Shown piece after piece: positions 25,825-33,305 of a stretch of DNA of 64,000 nt (position 1 is the stretch's first letter; each line of letters begins with the position of its first letter). The notes beneath the pieces are model-generated. The model ran no database searches, had not been told where the DNA came from, and saw nothing but the letters and a program-made list of their open reading frames with translations. Both the position numbers and the translations under genes were made by a program. This stretch comes from Streptomyces naganishii JCM 4654 (GTDB lineage: Bacteria; Actinomycetota; Actinomycetes; Streptomycetales; Streptomycetaceae), in assembly GCF_014650575.1 (NCBI RefSeq), contig NZ_BMVF01000006.1, positions 124,001-188,000 on the forward strand, given 5' to 3'.

Positions 25825-28395
25825 ATGGGACGCGGCAAGCTTCGGATCTACCTCGGTGCGGCACCGGGCGTCGGCAAGACCTGCGCCATGCTCGCCGAGG
25901 CGCACCGCCGGGTGGAGCGCGGCACCGACTGCGTCGTCGCGTTCGTGGAGCACCACGACCGCCCCCGCACCGAGGTGATGCTGCACGGCCTGGAGCAGGT
26001 GCCGCGCCGCCGCCTGGAGCACCGCGGCGGCAGCCTCACCGAGATGGACGTCGACGCCGTACTGCGCCGGGCCCCCGCCGTCGCCCTGGTGGACGACCTC
26101 GCCCACACCAACGTCCCCGGCTCCCGCAACGCCAAGCGCTGGCAGGACGTGGCGGAACTGCTCGCGGCCGGCATCGACGTCGTCTCCACGGTCAACATCC
26201 AGCACCTGGAGTCCCTCGGCGACGTCGTCGAGTCCATCACGGGCGTACGGCAGCGCGAGACCGTACCGGACGAAGTGGTGCGCCGGGCCGACCAGATCGA
26301 GCTGGTCGACATGTCCCCGGAGGCGCTGCGCCGCCGCATGGCGCACGGCAACATCTACCAGCCCGACAAGGTCGACGCGGCCCTGTCCAACTACTTCCGC
26401 CCCGGCAACCTCACCGCACTGCGCGAGCTGGCCCTGCTGTGGGTGGCCGACCGGGTCGACGAGCACCTCCAGCGGTACCGCAGCGAGCACCGGGTCTCGC
26501 GCATCTGGGGCTCCCGCGAGCGGATCGTGGTCGGACTGACCGGCGGACCCGAGGGCCGCACCCTGATACGCCGGGCCGCCCGCCTGGCCGAGAAGGGCGC
26601 CGGCGGCGAGGTGATGGCCGTCTACATCGCCCGCAGCGACGGCCTGACCGGCGCCTCCCCGAAGGAGCTGGCCGTCCAGCGCACCCTCGTCGAGGACCTC
26701 GGCGGCACCTTCCACCACGTGGTCGGCGACGACATACCCGCCGCCCTGCTGGACTTCGCGCGCGGCGTGAACGCCACCCAGATCGTGCTGGGCTCCTCGC
26801 GCCGCAAGAGCTGGCAGTACGTCTTCGGGCCCGGCGTCGGCGCCACCGTCGCCCGCGAGTCGGGCCCCGACCTCGACGTGCACATCGTCACCCACGGCGA
26901 GGTCGCCAAGGGGCGCGGACTGCCCGTGGCCCGCGGCGCGCGGCTCGGGCGGGCCAGGATCGCCTGGGGCTGGGTCGTGGCGCTGCTCGGCCCGGTGGTG
27001 CTCGCGCTGCTGCTGAACACCGTGGACCTCGGCCTGGCCAACGACATGCTGCTGTTCCTCACCCTGACGGTGGCGGCGGCGCTGCTCGGCGGTCTGCTCC
27101 CGGCGCTCGCCTCGGCGGCCGTGGGCTCCTTCCTGCTGAACTACTTCTACACACCGCCCCTGCACCGGCTCACCATCGCCGACCCCAAGAACATCGTCGC
27201 CATCGTGATCTTCGTCGGCGTCGCCGTGTCCGTGGCGTCCGTGGTCGACCTGGCCGCCCGCCGCACCCACCAGGCGGCCCGGCTGCGCGCCGAGGCGGAG
27301 ATACTCTCCTTCCTCGCCGGCAGCGTCCTGCGCGGCGAGACCAGCCTCGAGGCGCTGCTGGAGCGGGTGCGCGAGACCTTCGGCATGGAGTCGGTGGCCC
27401 TGCTGGAACGGCAGAGCGACGTGGACCCGTGGACCTGCGCCGGCCGCGTCGGCACCGGCCGGCCCCTCGAACGCCCCGAGGACGCCGACGTGGACATGCC
27501 GGTCGGCGACCACATGGCGCTGGCCCTGACCGGCCGGGTGCTGCCCGCCTCCGACCGGCGCGTGCTCGCCGCCTTCGCCGCCCAGGCTGCCGTCGTACTC
27601 GACCGCCGCCGCCTCCAGGAGGAGGCCGACCGGGCCCGCGCCCTGGCCGAGGGCAACCGCATCCGCACCGCCCTGCTCGCCGCCGTCAGCCACGACCTGC
27701 GCACCCCCCTCGCCGGGATCAAGGCGGCCGTCTCCTCGCTCAGGTCCGGGGACGTCGAGTGGTCCGAACAGGACCGGGCGGAGCTGCTGGAGGGCATCGA
27801 GGAGGGCGCCGACCGGCTCGACCACCTGGTGGGCAACCTGCTCGACATGTCCCGCCTGCAGACCGGCACCGTCACCCCGCTCATCCGCGGCATCGACCTC
27901 GACGAAGTGGTGCCGATGGCGCTGGGCGGCGTGCCCGAGGACAGCGTGGACCTCGACGTGCCCGAGACCCTGCCCATGGTCGCGGTGGACGCGGGCCTGC
28001 TGGAGCGGGCCATGGCCAACATCGTGGAGAACGCCGTGAAGTACAGCCCGCCCGGAGAGCCGGTGCTGGTCTCCGCCAGCGCGATGGCCGGCCGGGTGGA
28101 GGTGCGGGTCGTCGACCGGGGGCCGGGCGTCCCGGACGAGGCCAAGGACCGTATCTTCGAACCCTTCCAGCGGCACGGCGACGCTCCGCGCGGCGCGGGC
28201 GTCGGCCTCGGCCTCGCGGTGGCGCGCGGCTTCGCCGAGGCCATGGGCGGCACGCTGAACGCCGAGGACACCCCCGGCGGCGGCCTCACCATGGTGCTGA
28301 CCCTGCGCGCCGCCGGCACGCGCACCGGAACGCCGAGCCCCGGCGGTCCCGAGTGGGCCGGACGGCCCGTACATCCCGAAAGGCAGGCCTCATGA
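25825..28395 (+). CDS. kdpD: Sensor histidine kinase KdpD
   Basis: The 856-residue protein has an N-terminal KdpD domain with GAAPGVGKT (residues ~10-18), a universal-stress-protein domain ~225-370 (ERIVVGLTGGPEGRTLIRRA), four membrane helices ~380-485, a GAF-like region, HisKA with His623 (VSHDLRTPLAG) and HATPase_c (GVGLGLAVARGF). KdpD senses K+ limitation or osmotic stress. It overlaps kdpE by 4 bp (ATGA). No kdpFABC lies nearby. The start was placed at the ATG before GKLRIYLGAAPGVGKT; an upstream in-frame start is less likely. Confidence 0.94.
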   Translation: MGRGKLRIYLGAAPGVGKTCAMLAEAHRRVERGTDCVVAFVEHHDRPRTEVMLHGLEQVPRRRLEHRGGSLTEMDVDAVLRRAPAVALVDDLAHTNVPGSRNAKRWQDVAELLAAGIDVVSTVNIQHLESLGDVVESITGVRQRETVPDEVVRRADQIELVDMSPEALRRRMAHGNIYQPDKVDAALSNYFRPGNLTALRELALLWVADRVDEHLQRYRSEHRVSRIWGSRERIVVGLTGGPEGRTLIRRAARLAEKGAGGEVMAVYIARSDGLTGASPKELAVQRTLVEDLGGTFHHVVGDDIPAALLDFARGVNATQIVLGSSRRKSWQYVFGPGVGATVARESGPDLDVHIVTHGEVAKGRGLPVARGARLGRARIAWGWVVALLGPVVLALLLNTVDLGLANDMLLFLTLTVAAALLGGLLPALASAAVGSFLLNYFYTPPLHRLTIADPKNIVAIVIFVGVAVSVASVVDLAARRTHQAARLRAEAEILSFLAGSVLRGETSLEALLERVRETFGMESVALLERQSDVDPWTCAGRVGTGRPLERPEDADVDMPVGDHMALALTGRVLPASDRRVLAAFAAQAAVVLDRRRLQEEADRARALAEGNRIRTALLAAVSHDLRTPLAGIKAAVSSLRSGDVEWSEQDRAELLEGIEEGADRLDHLVGNLLDMSRLQTGTVTPLIRGIDLDEVVPMALGGVPEDSVDLDVPETLPMVAVDAGLLERAMANIVENAVKYSPPGEPVLVSASAMAGRVEVRVVDRGPGVPDEAKDRIFEPFQRHGDAPRGAGVGLGLAVARGFAEAMGGTLNAEDTPGGGLTMVLTLRAAGTRTGTPSPGGPEWAGRPVHPERQAS

Positions 28396-29078
28396 CCCGG
28401 GTGCTGGTGGTCGACGACGAGCCGCAGATCGTGCGCGCCCTCGTGATCAACCTCAAGGCACGCAAGTACGAGGTCGACGCCGCGGCCGACGGCCGCACCG
28501 CCCTCGACCTCGCCGCCTCCCGCCACCCCGACGTCGTCGTCCTCGACCTGGGCCTGCCCGACATGGACGGCGTCGAGGTGATCAGGGGCCTGCGCGGCTG
28601 GACCCGGGTGCCGATCCTGGTGCTCTCGGCACGGCACTCCTCCGACGAGAAGGTGCAGGCGCTGGACGCGGGCGCCGACGACTACGTCACCAAGCCCTTC
28701 GGCATGGACGAGCTGCTGGCCCGGCTGCGCGCCGCCGTGCGCCGCCTCGAGCCCTTCGGGCCGGGGGAGGACGACGTGACGACGGTGGAGACCGAGGGGT
28801 TCACCGTCGACCTGGCCGCCAAGAAGGTCAACCGGGGCGGCAAGGACGTGCGGCTGACGCCCACCGAGTGGCACCTGCTGGAGGTGCTGGTGCGCAACAC
28901 CGGGCGGCTGGTCAGCCAGAAGCAGCTGCTCCAGGAGGTGTGGGGGCCGTCGTACGGCACGGAGACGAACTACCTGCGGGTGTACATGGCGCAGCTGCGG
29001 CGGAAGCTGGAGGCGGATCCCTCGCACCCCGAGCACTTCCTCACCGAGCCCGGGATGGGCTACCGCTTCGAGAAGTGA
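28392..29078 (+). CDS. kdpE: Response regulator KdpE (OmpR family)
   Basis: This 228-residue protein has a receiver with D8/D9 and phospho-acceptor Asp52 (VVVLDLGLPDMDG). Lys is in VTKPFG, and a winged-helix effector ends PGMGYRFEK. It is the partner of KdpD, whose stop overlaps its start. The target, usually kdpFABC, is not in this window. The transcription unit could include the two TrkA-linked genes further downstream only if it crosses the 43-bp gap. Confidence 0.94.
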   Translation: MTRVLVVDDEPQIVRALVINLKARKYEVDAAADGRTALDLAASRHPDVVVLDLGLPDMDGVEVIRGLRGWTRVPILVLSARHSSDEKVQALDAGADDYVTKPFGMDELLARLRAAVRRLEPFGPGEDDVTTVETEGFTVDLAAKKVNRGGKDVRLTPTEWHLLEVLVRNTGRLVSQKQLLQEVWGPSYGTETNYLRVYMAQLRRKLEADPSHPEHFLTEPGMGYRFEK

Positions 29079-29121
29079 GCGCGGTTACGGTGCTGTCGGC
29101 AGGCCCCGGTACGCTTCAGAT

Positions 29122-29520
29122 ATGAGTGCTGTTCCTCGTTCCGAAAAGCCGGTGGGCCGGTTCCGGCGCATGCTCGACCGGCTCTCCTCGTCGCAGGAGG
29201 ACCTGGAGTCCGAGGAGCTGCGGGAGGACGCCGAGACCGCGGGCTGTACCCGTATCGGTGACTGCCACGACCGGCAGATCGTCACGGTTACTGGTACCTT
29301 GCGCACGGTCACCCTCCGTCCGCGTGCCGGAGTCCCGGCCCTGGAGGCGGAGCTGTTCGACGGCTCGGCCGCCCTGGACGTGGTGTGGCTCGGCAGGCGC
29401 TCCATCGTGGGGATAGAACCGGGGCGCAAGCTGATCGCATCGGGCCGGATCTCGATGAGCCGGGGCCGCCGGGTGCTGTTCAACCCCAAGTACGAACTGC
29501 GACCCCTCGGACGGGAGTAG
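29122..29520 (+). CDS. OB-fold nucleic-acid-binding-type protein
   Basis: This 132-residue protein has an OB-fold pattern after residue 45 (RQIVTVTGTLRTVTLRP; LEAELFDGSAALDVVWLGRR). Its charged N-terminus contains RRMLDRLSSSQEDLESEEL. It is conserved upstream of the DUF3159 and TrkA genes in Actinobacteria. Function unknown; nucleic-acid binding is inferred from the fold only. The next gene starts 3 bp after its stop. Confidence 0.85.
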   Translation: MSAVPRSEKPVGRFRRMLDRLSSSQEDLESEELREDAETAGCTRIGDCHDRQIVTVTGTLRTVTLRPRAGVPALEAELFDGSAALDVVWLGRRSIVGIEPGRKLIASGRISMSRGRRVLFNPKYELRPLGRE

Positions 29521-29523
29521 CCC

Positions 29524-30288
29524 GTGACGTCACTCGACAAGCCGACCGAAGAGACGACCGCCGACGAGGCCAGGGCGGTGACGGAGGCCGCGCTTTTCGA
29601 GGCGTTCGGCGGGGTCCGGGGCATGGTCGAGACGGTGCTGCCCGGTCTCCTCTTCGTCACCATCTTCACGATCAACAAGGACCTGCACTGGTCCGCGATC
29701 GCCGCGCTGGCCGTCTCCCTGGTGCTGGTAGTGGTGCGCCTGGTCATGCGGGACACCGTCAAGCACGCCTTCAGCGGCGTCTTCGGCGTCGTCTTCGGCG
29801 TGGTCTTCGCGATGATGACCGGCAACGCCAAGGACTTTTACCTGCCCGGCATGCTCTACACGCTGGGCCTGGCGCTGGCGTACATCGTGACCACCCTCGC
29901 CGGGGTCCCGCTGATCGGCCTGATCCTCGGCCCGGTCTTCAAGGAGAACCTCTCCTGGCGCACCCGCAACCCGGGCCGCAAGAAGGCCTACGCGAAGGCC
30001 AGCTGGGCCTGGGGCCTGATCCTGCTCGCCAAGTGCGCGATCCTCTTCCCGCTGTACTGGTGGGCCGACACCACCCAGCTCGGCTGGGTCCTGGTCACCC
30101 TGAAGATCCCGCCCTTCCTGCTGGCGGTCTGGCTGACCTGGGTCTTCCTGGCGAAGGCGCCCGCGCCGATCGATGTCTTCGCGGAGATGGAGGCGGAGGA
30201 GAAGGCCGAGGAGGAGCGCCGCGCCGCCCTGGCGGCCGAGCAGGGGGAAACCCCCGCCCGCCCGGCCCCGGGCCGCCACCGCCGCTAG
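29524..30288 (+). CDS. DUF3159 family membrane protein
   Basis: This 254-residue protein has five to six hydrophobic segments between residues ~38 and 215 (VLPGLLFVTIFTINK; IAALAVSLVLVVVRLV; GVFGVVFGVVFAMMTG) and a charged C-terminal tail. The family is actinobacterial and is linked by gene order with TrkA proteins and the OB-fold protein. A role in K+ homeostasis is suggested only by that link. GTG start at 29524. Confidence 0.87.
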   Translation: MTSLDKPTEETTADEARAVTEAALFEAFGGVRGMVETVLPGLLFVTIFTINKDLHWSAIAALAVSLVLVVVRLVMRDTVKHAFSGVFGVVFGVVFAMMTGNAKDFYLPGMLYTLGLALAYIVTTLAGVPLIGLILGPVFKENLSWRTRNPGRKKAYAKASWAWGLILLAKCAILFPLYWWADTTQLGWVLVTLKIPPFLLAVWLTWVFLAKAPAPIDVFAEMEAEEKAEEERRAALAAEQGETPARPAPGRHRR

Positions 30289-30302
30289 CGCCCGACGGCA
30301 AC

Positions 30303-30342
30303 GCGACGGGGGCCGCCGGGATGTCCCGGCGGCCCCCGTCGC
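30303..30342. terminator. Bidirectional 19-bp hairpin between the DUF3159 and trkA genes
   Basis: Arms at 30303-30321 and 30324-30342 are perfect inverted copies with a 2-nt centre, placed between two convergent stops. Confidence 0.9.
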
Positions 30343-30365
30343 CGTACTGCCGATGGGCCGGGGCC

Positions 30366-31043
30366 TCAGCCCTCCCTGTCCTCGCGGCGGACCGAGAGCA
30401 GGTCCTCCAGCTGGCCCTCACGGGCCTGGGCGGCGACGAAGAGGAGCTCGTCGCCCGGCTCCAGGGAGTCCTCCTGGGACGGGGTGAGGACGCGGGTGCC
30501 GCGGATGATGGTGACCAGGGAGGTGTCCTCCGGCCACTGCACGTCCCCGACCTGCGTGCCGGCCAGCGCCGACTCCTCGGGCAGCGTCAGCTCCACCAGG
30601 TTCGCGTCGCCGTGGCTGAAGCGCAGCAGGCGGACCAGGTCGCCGACGCTCACCGCCTCCTCGACCAGGGCCGACATCAGACGCGGGGTGGACACGGCGA
30701 CGTCCACGCCCCACGACTCGTTGAACAGCCACTCGTTCTTCGGGTTGTTCACCCGGGCCACGACGCGCGGAACGCCGTACTCCGTCTTCGCCAGCAGCGA
30801 GACGACGAGGTTGACCTTGTCGTCCCCGGTCGCGGCGATCACCACGTTGCAGCGCTGCAGCGCCGCCTCGTCCAGGGACGTGATCTCGCAGGCGTCGGCC
30901 AGCAGCCACTCCGCCTGCGGGACGCGCTCGACCGAGATGGCGGTCGGCGCCTTGTCCACGAGCAGGACCTCGTGGCCGTTCTCCAGCAACTCGCCCGCGA
31001 TCGAGCGCCCGACCGCGCCGGCACCGGCAATGGCGACCCTCAT
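30366..31043 (-). CDS. trkA: TrkA-type K+ uptake regulatory (RCK) protein, second of the pair
   Basis: The 225-residue protein has an N-terminal Rossmann NAD-binding domain (MRVAIAGAGAVGRSIAGEL, acidic residue in LLVDKAP) and a C-terminal TrkA_C domain (~140-220). It is a cytoplasmic gating subunit for a Trk/Ktr K+ channel. It overlaps the upstream trkA gene by one base. In Mycobacterium the matching pair is ceoB/ceoC. The membrane subunit is not encoded nearby. Confidence 0.92.
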   Translation of the reverse strand: MRVAIAGAGAVGRSIAGELLENGHEVLLVDKAPTAISVERVPQAEWLLADACEITSLDEAALQRCNVVIAATGDDKVNLVVSLLAKTEYGVPRVVARVNNPKNEWLFNESWGVDVAVSTPRLMSALVEEAVSVGDLVRLLRFSHGDANLVELTLPEESALAGTQVGDVQWPEDTSLVTIIRGTRVLTPSQEDSLEPGDELLFVAAQAREGQLEDLLSVRREDREG

Positions 31044-31714
31044 CAGTGACCGCTCTCCTCTTCGGGGCCCTCGGCGAACGCCGCCTCGACCTTCTCCACG
31101 TCGTCCGTCCGCATCATCACGTGCACGAGGTCGCCCTCCTGCAGCACCGTCTGCGAGGACGGCAGCATCGCCTCACCGAGGCGGGTCAGGAACGCCACCC
31201 GGACGCCCGTCTCCTCCTGCAACGTGCTGATCTTGTGCCCCACCCACCGGGGCGAGGCGTGCACCTCGGCGAGCTGCACCCCGCCGGTCGGGTCGCGCCA
31301 CAGCGGCTCGGCGCCCGAAGGCAGCAGCCGGCGCAGCATCTGGTCGGCGGTCCAGCGGACCGTGGCCACGGTCGGGATCCCCAGGCGCTGGTAGACCTCG
31401 GCGCGGCGCGGATCGTAGATGCGGGCCGCGACGTTCTGCACGCCGAACATCTCGCGGGCCACGCGCGCCGAGATGATGTTCGAGTTGTCGCCGCTGGAGA
31501 CGGCGGCGAAGGCGCCCGCCTCCTCGATGCCCGCCTCGCGCAGGGTGTCCTGGTCGAAGCCGACGCCGGTGACCCGGCGGCCCCCGAACCCGGGGCCCAG
31601 TCGGCGGAAGGCGGTCGGGTCCTGGTCGATCACGGCGACCGTGTGCCCCTGCTGCTCCAGGGTCTGGGCGAGAGCGGAACCCACTCTCCCGCAGCCCATG
31701 ATGACGATGTGCAC
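31043..31714 (-). CDS. trkA: TrkA-type K+ uptake regulatory (RCK) protein, first of the pair
   Basis: This 223-residue protein begins MHIVIMGCGRVGSALAQ, a Rossmann nucleotide-binding fold with GxGxxG, and ends in a TrkA_C domain (QLAEVHASPRWVG onward). The GTG at 31714 was chosen because the Rossmann strand starts there. An in-frame GTG 15 bp upstream is possible, and the GGGGAG at ~31732 is not ideally spaced for either. It is the last core gene before the red cluster. Confidence 0.9.
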   Translation of the reverse strand: MHIVIMGCGRVGSALAQTLEQQGHTVAVIDQDPTAFRRLGPGFGGRRVTGVGFDQDTLREAGIEEAGAFAAVSSGDNSNIISARVAREMFGVQNVAARIYDPRRAEVYQRLGIPTVATVRWTADQMLRRLLPSGAEPLWRDPTGGVQLAEVHASPRWVGHKISTLQEETGVRVAFLTRLGEAMLPSSQTVLQEGDLVHVMMRTDDVEKVEAAFAEGPEEESGH

Positions 31715-32425
31715 GGCGCTACACCACACTCCCCACAGGCCTTGTGACCTGCGTACGCGTCCTGCTCATATCTCTCTCTCGGCTCGGCCGGCGGGCAACG
31801 GTCGCGGCCCGGTCGTGGGCCGCCGGAGACCATCATGCAGGTGTCTCGCCGTTCCGGACTTTCCCGGGGACCCTCCAATGCCCGTTTCCCGGCCTTCCAA
31901 CGTAGCGGCTGACCCTCTCGGGCCGGGCGACCGGTCCGGTGAGGGAGCCCGGGGCGCCGTGCGGGACGTTTCGGCCACCACCGCCGCGGGCCGTGCGGAC
32001 AGACGGAATCATTTACGCAAATGAGCGGCCCGCCGGCGTACGCGAAAGCGCGGGTGGGGTGGGCGGAACGTTGAGGTCCCGCTCGGTACATGGGCGGGTG
32101 GCGCGTGCCGCGTTCGGTGAGGAGTGCTGAGATCCGTTCCGCCGGGCCTCAACGCCCGCACGGCCCGGGGCGGCCGGACGCTACGCGTGTTGAGTCTTCA
32201 ATCAGACCGTTCGGTGGATGACGCCTCCGGCCGTCCTTGCCAGGATGGGGCTGCCAACGACGGTGGATTCAAGACACGGACGCCGCACACGGGTCCGTCT
32301 CATGCGGCAGGTAGCGGCAGCGGCCGGCAGGGCCGGCGGTCCGCGAGCACGCAAGCAAGCCGCTGGACGGCCGGTCCGGTCGGCGGTACCGGTCCGCCGC
32401 GAACATGCGCAACTTCGGGGGAAGT
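31715..32425. other. Gene-free region between trkA and redD (redD promoter region)
   Basis: About 700 bp with no supportable gene. It should hold the trkA promoter and the redD control region, where RedZ acts in S. coelicolor. The only sharp feature is an AT-rich inverted repeat, TCATTT at 32009-32014 and AAATGA at 32019-32024 around ACGC. TTGAGTCTTCAATCAG at 32190-32205 is another low-GC stretch that could hold a promoter. Confidence 0.6.
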
Positions 32426-33262
32426 GTGGAGATCAACATACTGGGGCCCGTTTCGCTGACCATGCCGCGCGAGAGCGGCGCGATCCGGGCGGCCAAGGTC
32501 CGTACGCTCGTGGCGACGCTCGCGCTCGACGCGGGCCGGGCCGTCTCGCACGCGGACCTGGTGGACGAACTGTGGGCGGCTAATCCGCCGGACAACGTCC
32601 TCAACGCACTGCAGGCGCACGCCACCCGTGCGCGCAAGGTGCTGGCGTCGCCCGGACAGGCCGGCGGCGGACAGCACGGCGGCGTCCTGCGGTCGGTGCC
32701 GGGCGGATACCTGCTGACCGTCGAGCCCGACCGGGTGGACGGCAACAGGTTCCTGCGGCTCGTCTCGCAGGGAGCCGCCGCCGTGCCCTCGGAGCCCCGG
32801 CGGGCCGTGGAACTGCTCGAGGCCGGACTCGGCCTGTGGCGCGGACCCGCCCTGATCGACGCGGGGGAGGGGCCGCGGTGCCGGGGGGCGGCGGCACTGT
32901 TCGAGGAACGCCGGCTGGCCGCCCTGGAGGACCTGCTGAGCGCCACGCTGCTGCTGGGCGGGGAGGCCCAGGCCATCGCGCGGCTTCAGCAACTGGTGGC
33001 CCAGTACCCGCTGCGTGAACGGTTCTGCGAGCTGCTCATGATCGCGCTGTACCGGGCCGGGCGGCAGGGCGACGCGCTGGAGTCCTACCAGCGGGCCCGC
33101 AAGCGGCTGGACGACGAACTCGGCATCCAGCCCGGCGTCCGGCTGCGGCGGCGGCACGCCGAGATCCTGGCGCAGGACCCCCGCCTGAAGCAGCCGGCCG
33201 CGCTCCGGCGCGCGACGCAGGACCAGGCGGACCAGGCCGACAGCGGCCTGCTCTACGCCTGA
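32426..33262 (+). CDS. redD: SARP-family pathway-specific activator RedD
   Basis: The product starts EINILGPVSLTMPRE, the usual SARP beginning. An OmpR-type winged helix covers ~1-95 (RAAKVRTLVATLALDAGR; VSHADLVDELW), and a bacterial transcriptional activation (BTAD) domain ~100-245 (LLEAGLGLWRGPALIDAG; CELLMIALYRAGRQGDALESYQ). RedD activates the red biosynthetic genes in S. coelicolor. The GTG at 32426 has GGGGG 4 nt upstream; the in-frame ATG at 32405 has no ribosome site but cannot be excluded. From memory it is shorter than S. coelicolor RedD. redX follows after 43 bp. Confidence 0.92.
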   Translation: MEINILGPVSLTMPRESGAIRAAKVRTLVATLALDAGRAVSHADLVDELWAANPPDNVLNALQAHATRARKVLASPGQAGGGQHGGVLRSVPGGYLLTVEPDRVDGNRFLRLVSQGAAAVPSEPRRAVELLEAGLGLWRGPALIDAGEGPRCRGAAALFEERRLAALEDLLSATLLLGGEAQAIARLQQLVAQYPLRERFCELLMIALYRAGRQGDALESYQRARKRLDDELGIQPGVRLRRRHAEILAQDPRLKQPAALRRATQDQADQADSGLLYA

Positions 33263-33305
33263 CGGCCCGCAGCGGCATCCGGACACAGCAACGAGGAGTC
33301 GCCTC

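Noticed and set aside
25804..28374. 856-codon open frame antisense to kdpD
   Set aside because: It mirrors the kdpD reading frame, is rich in Gly/Val/Ala/His runs typical of high-GC shadow frames, and has no family motifs.
33252..33305. CTGACGGC at the redD stop as a SARP site for redX
   Set aside because: It occurs once, with no second unit at 11-bp spacing, and redX lies only 43 bp after redD, so co-transcription is more likely.
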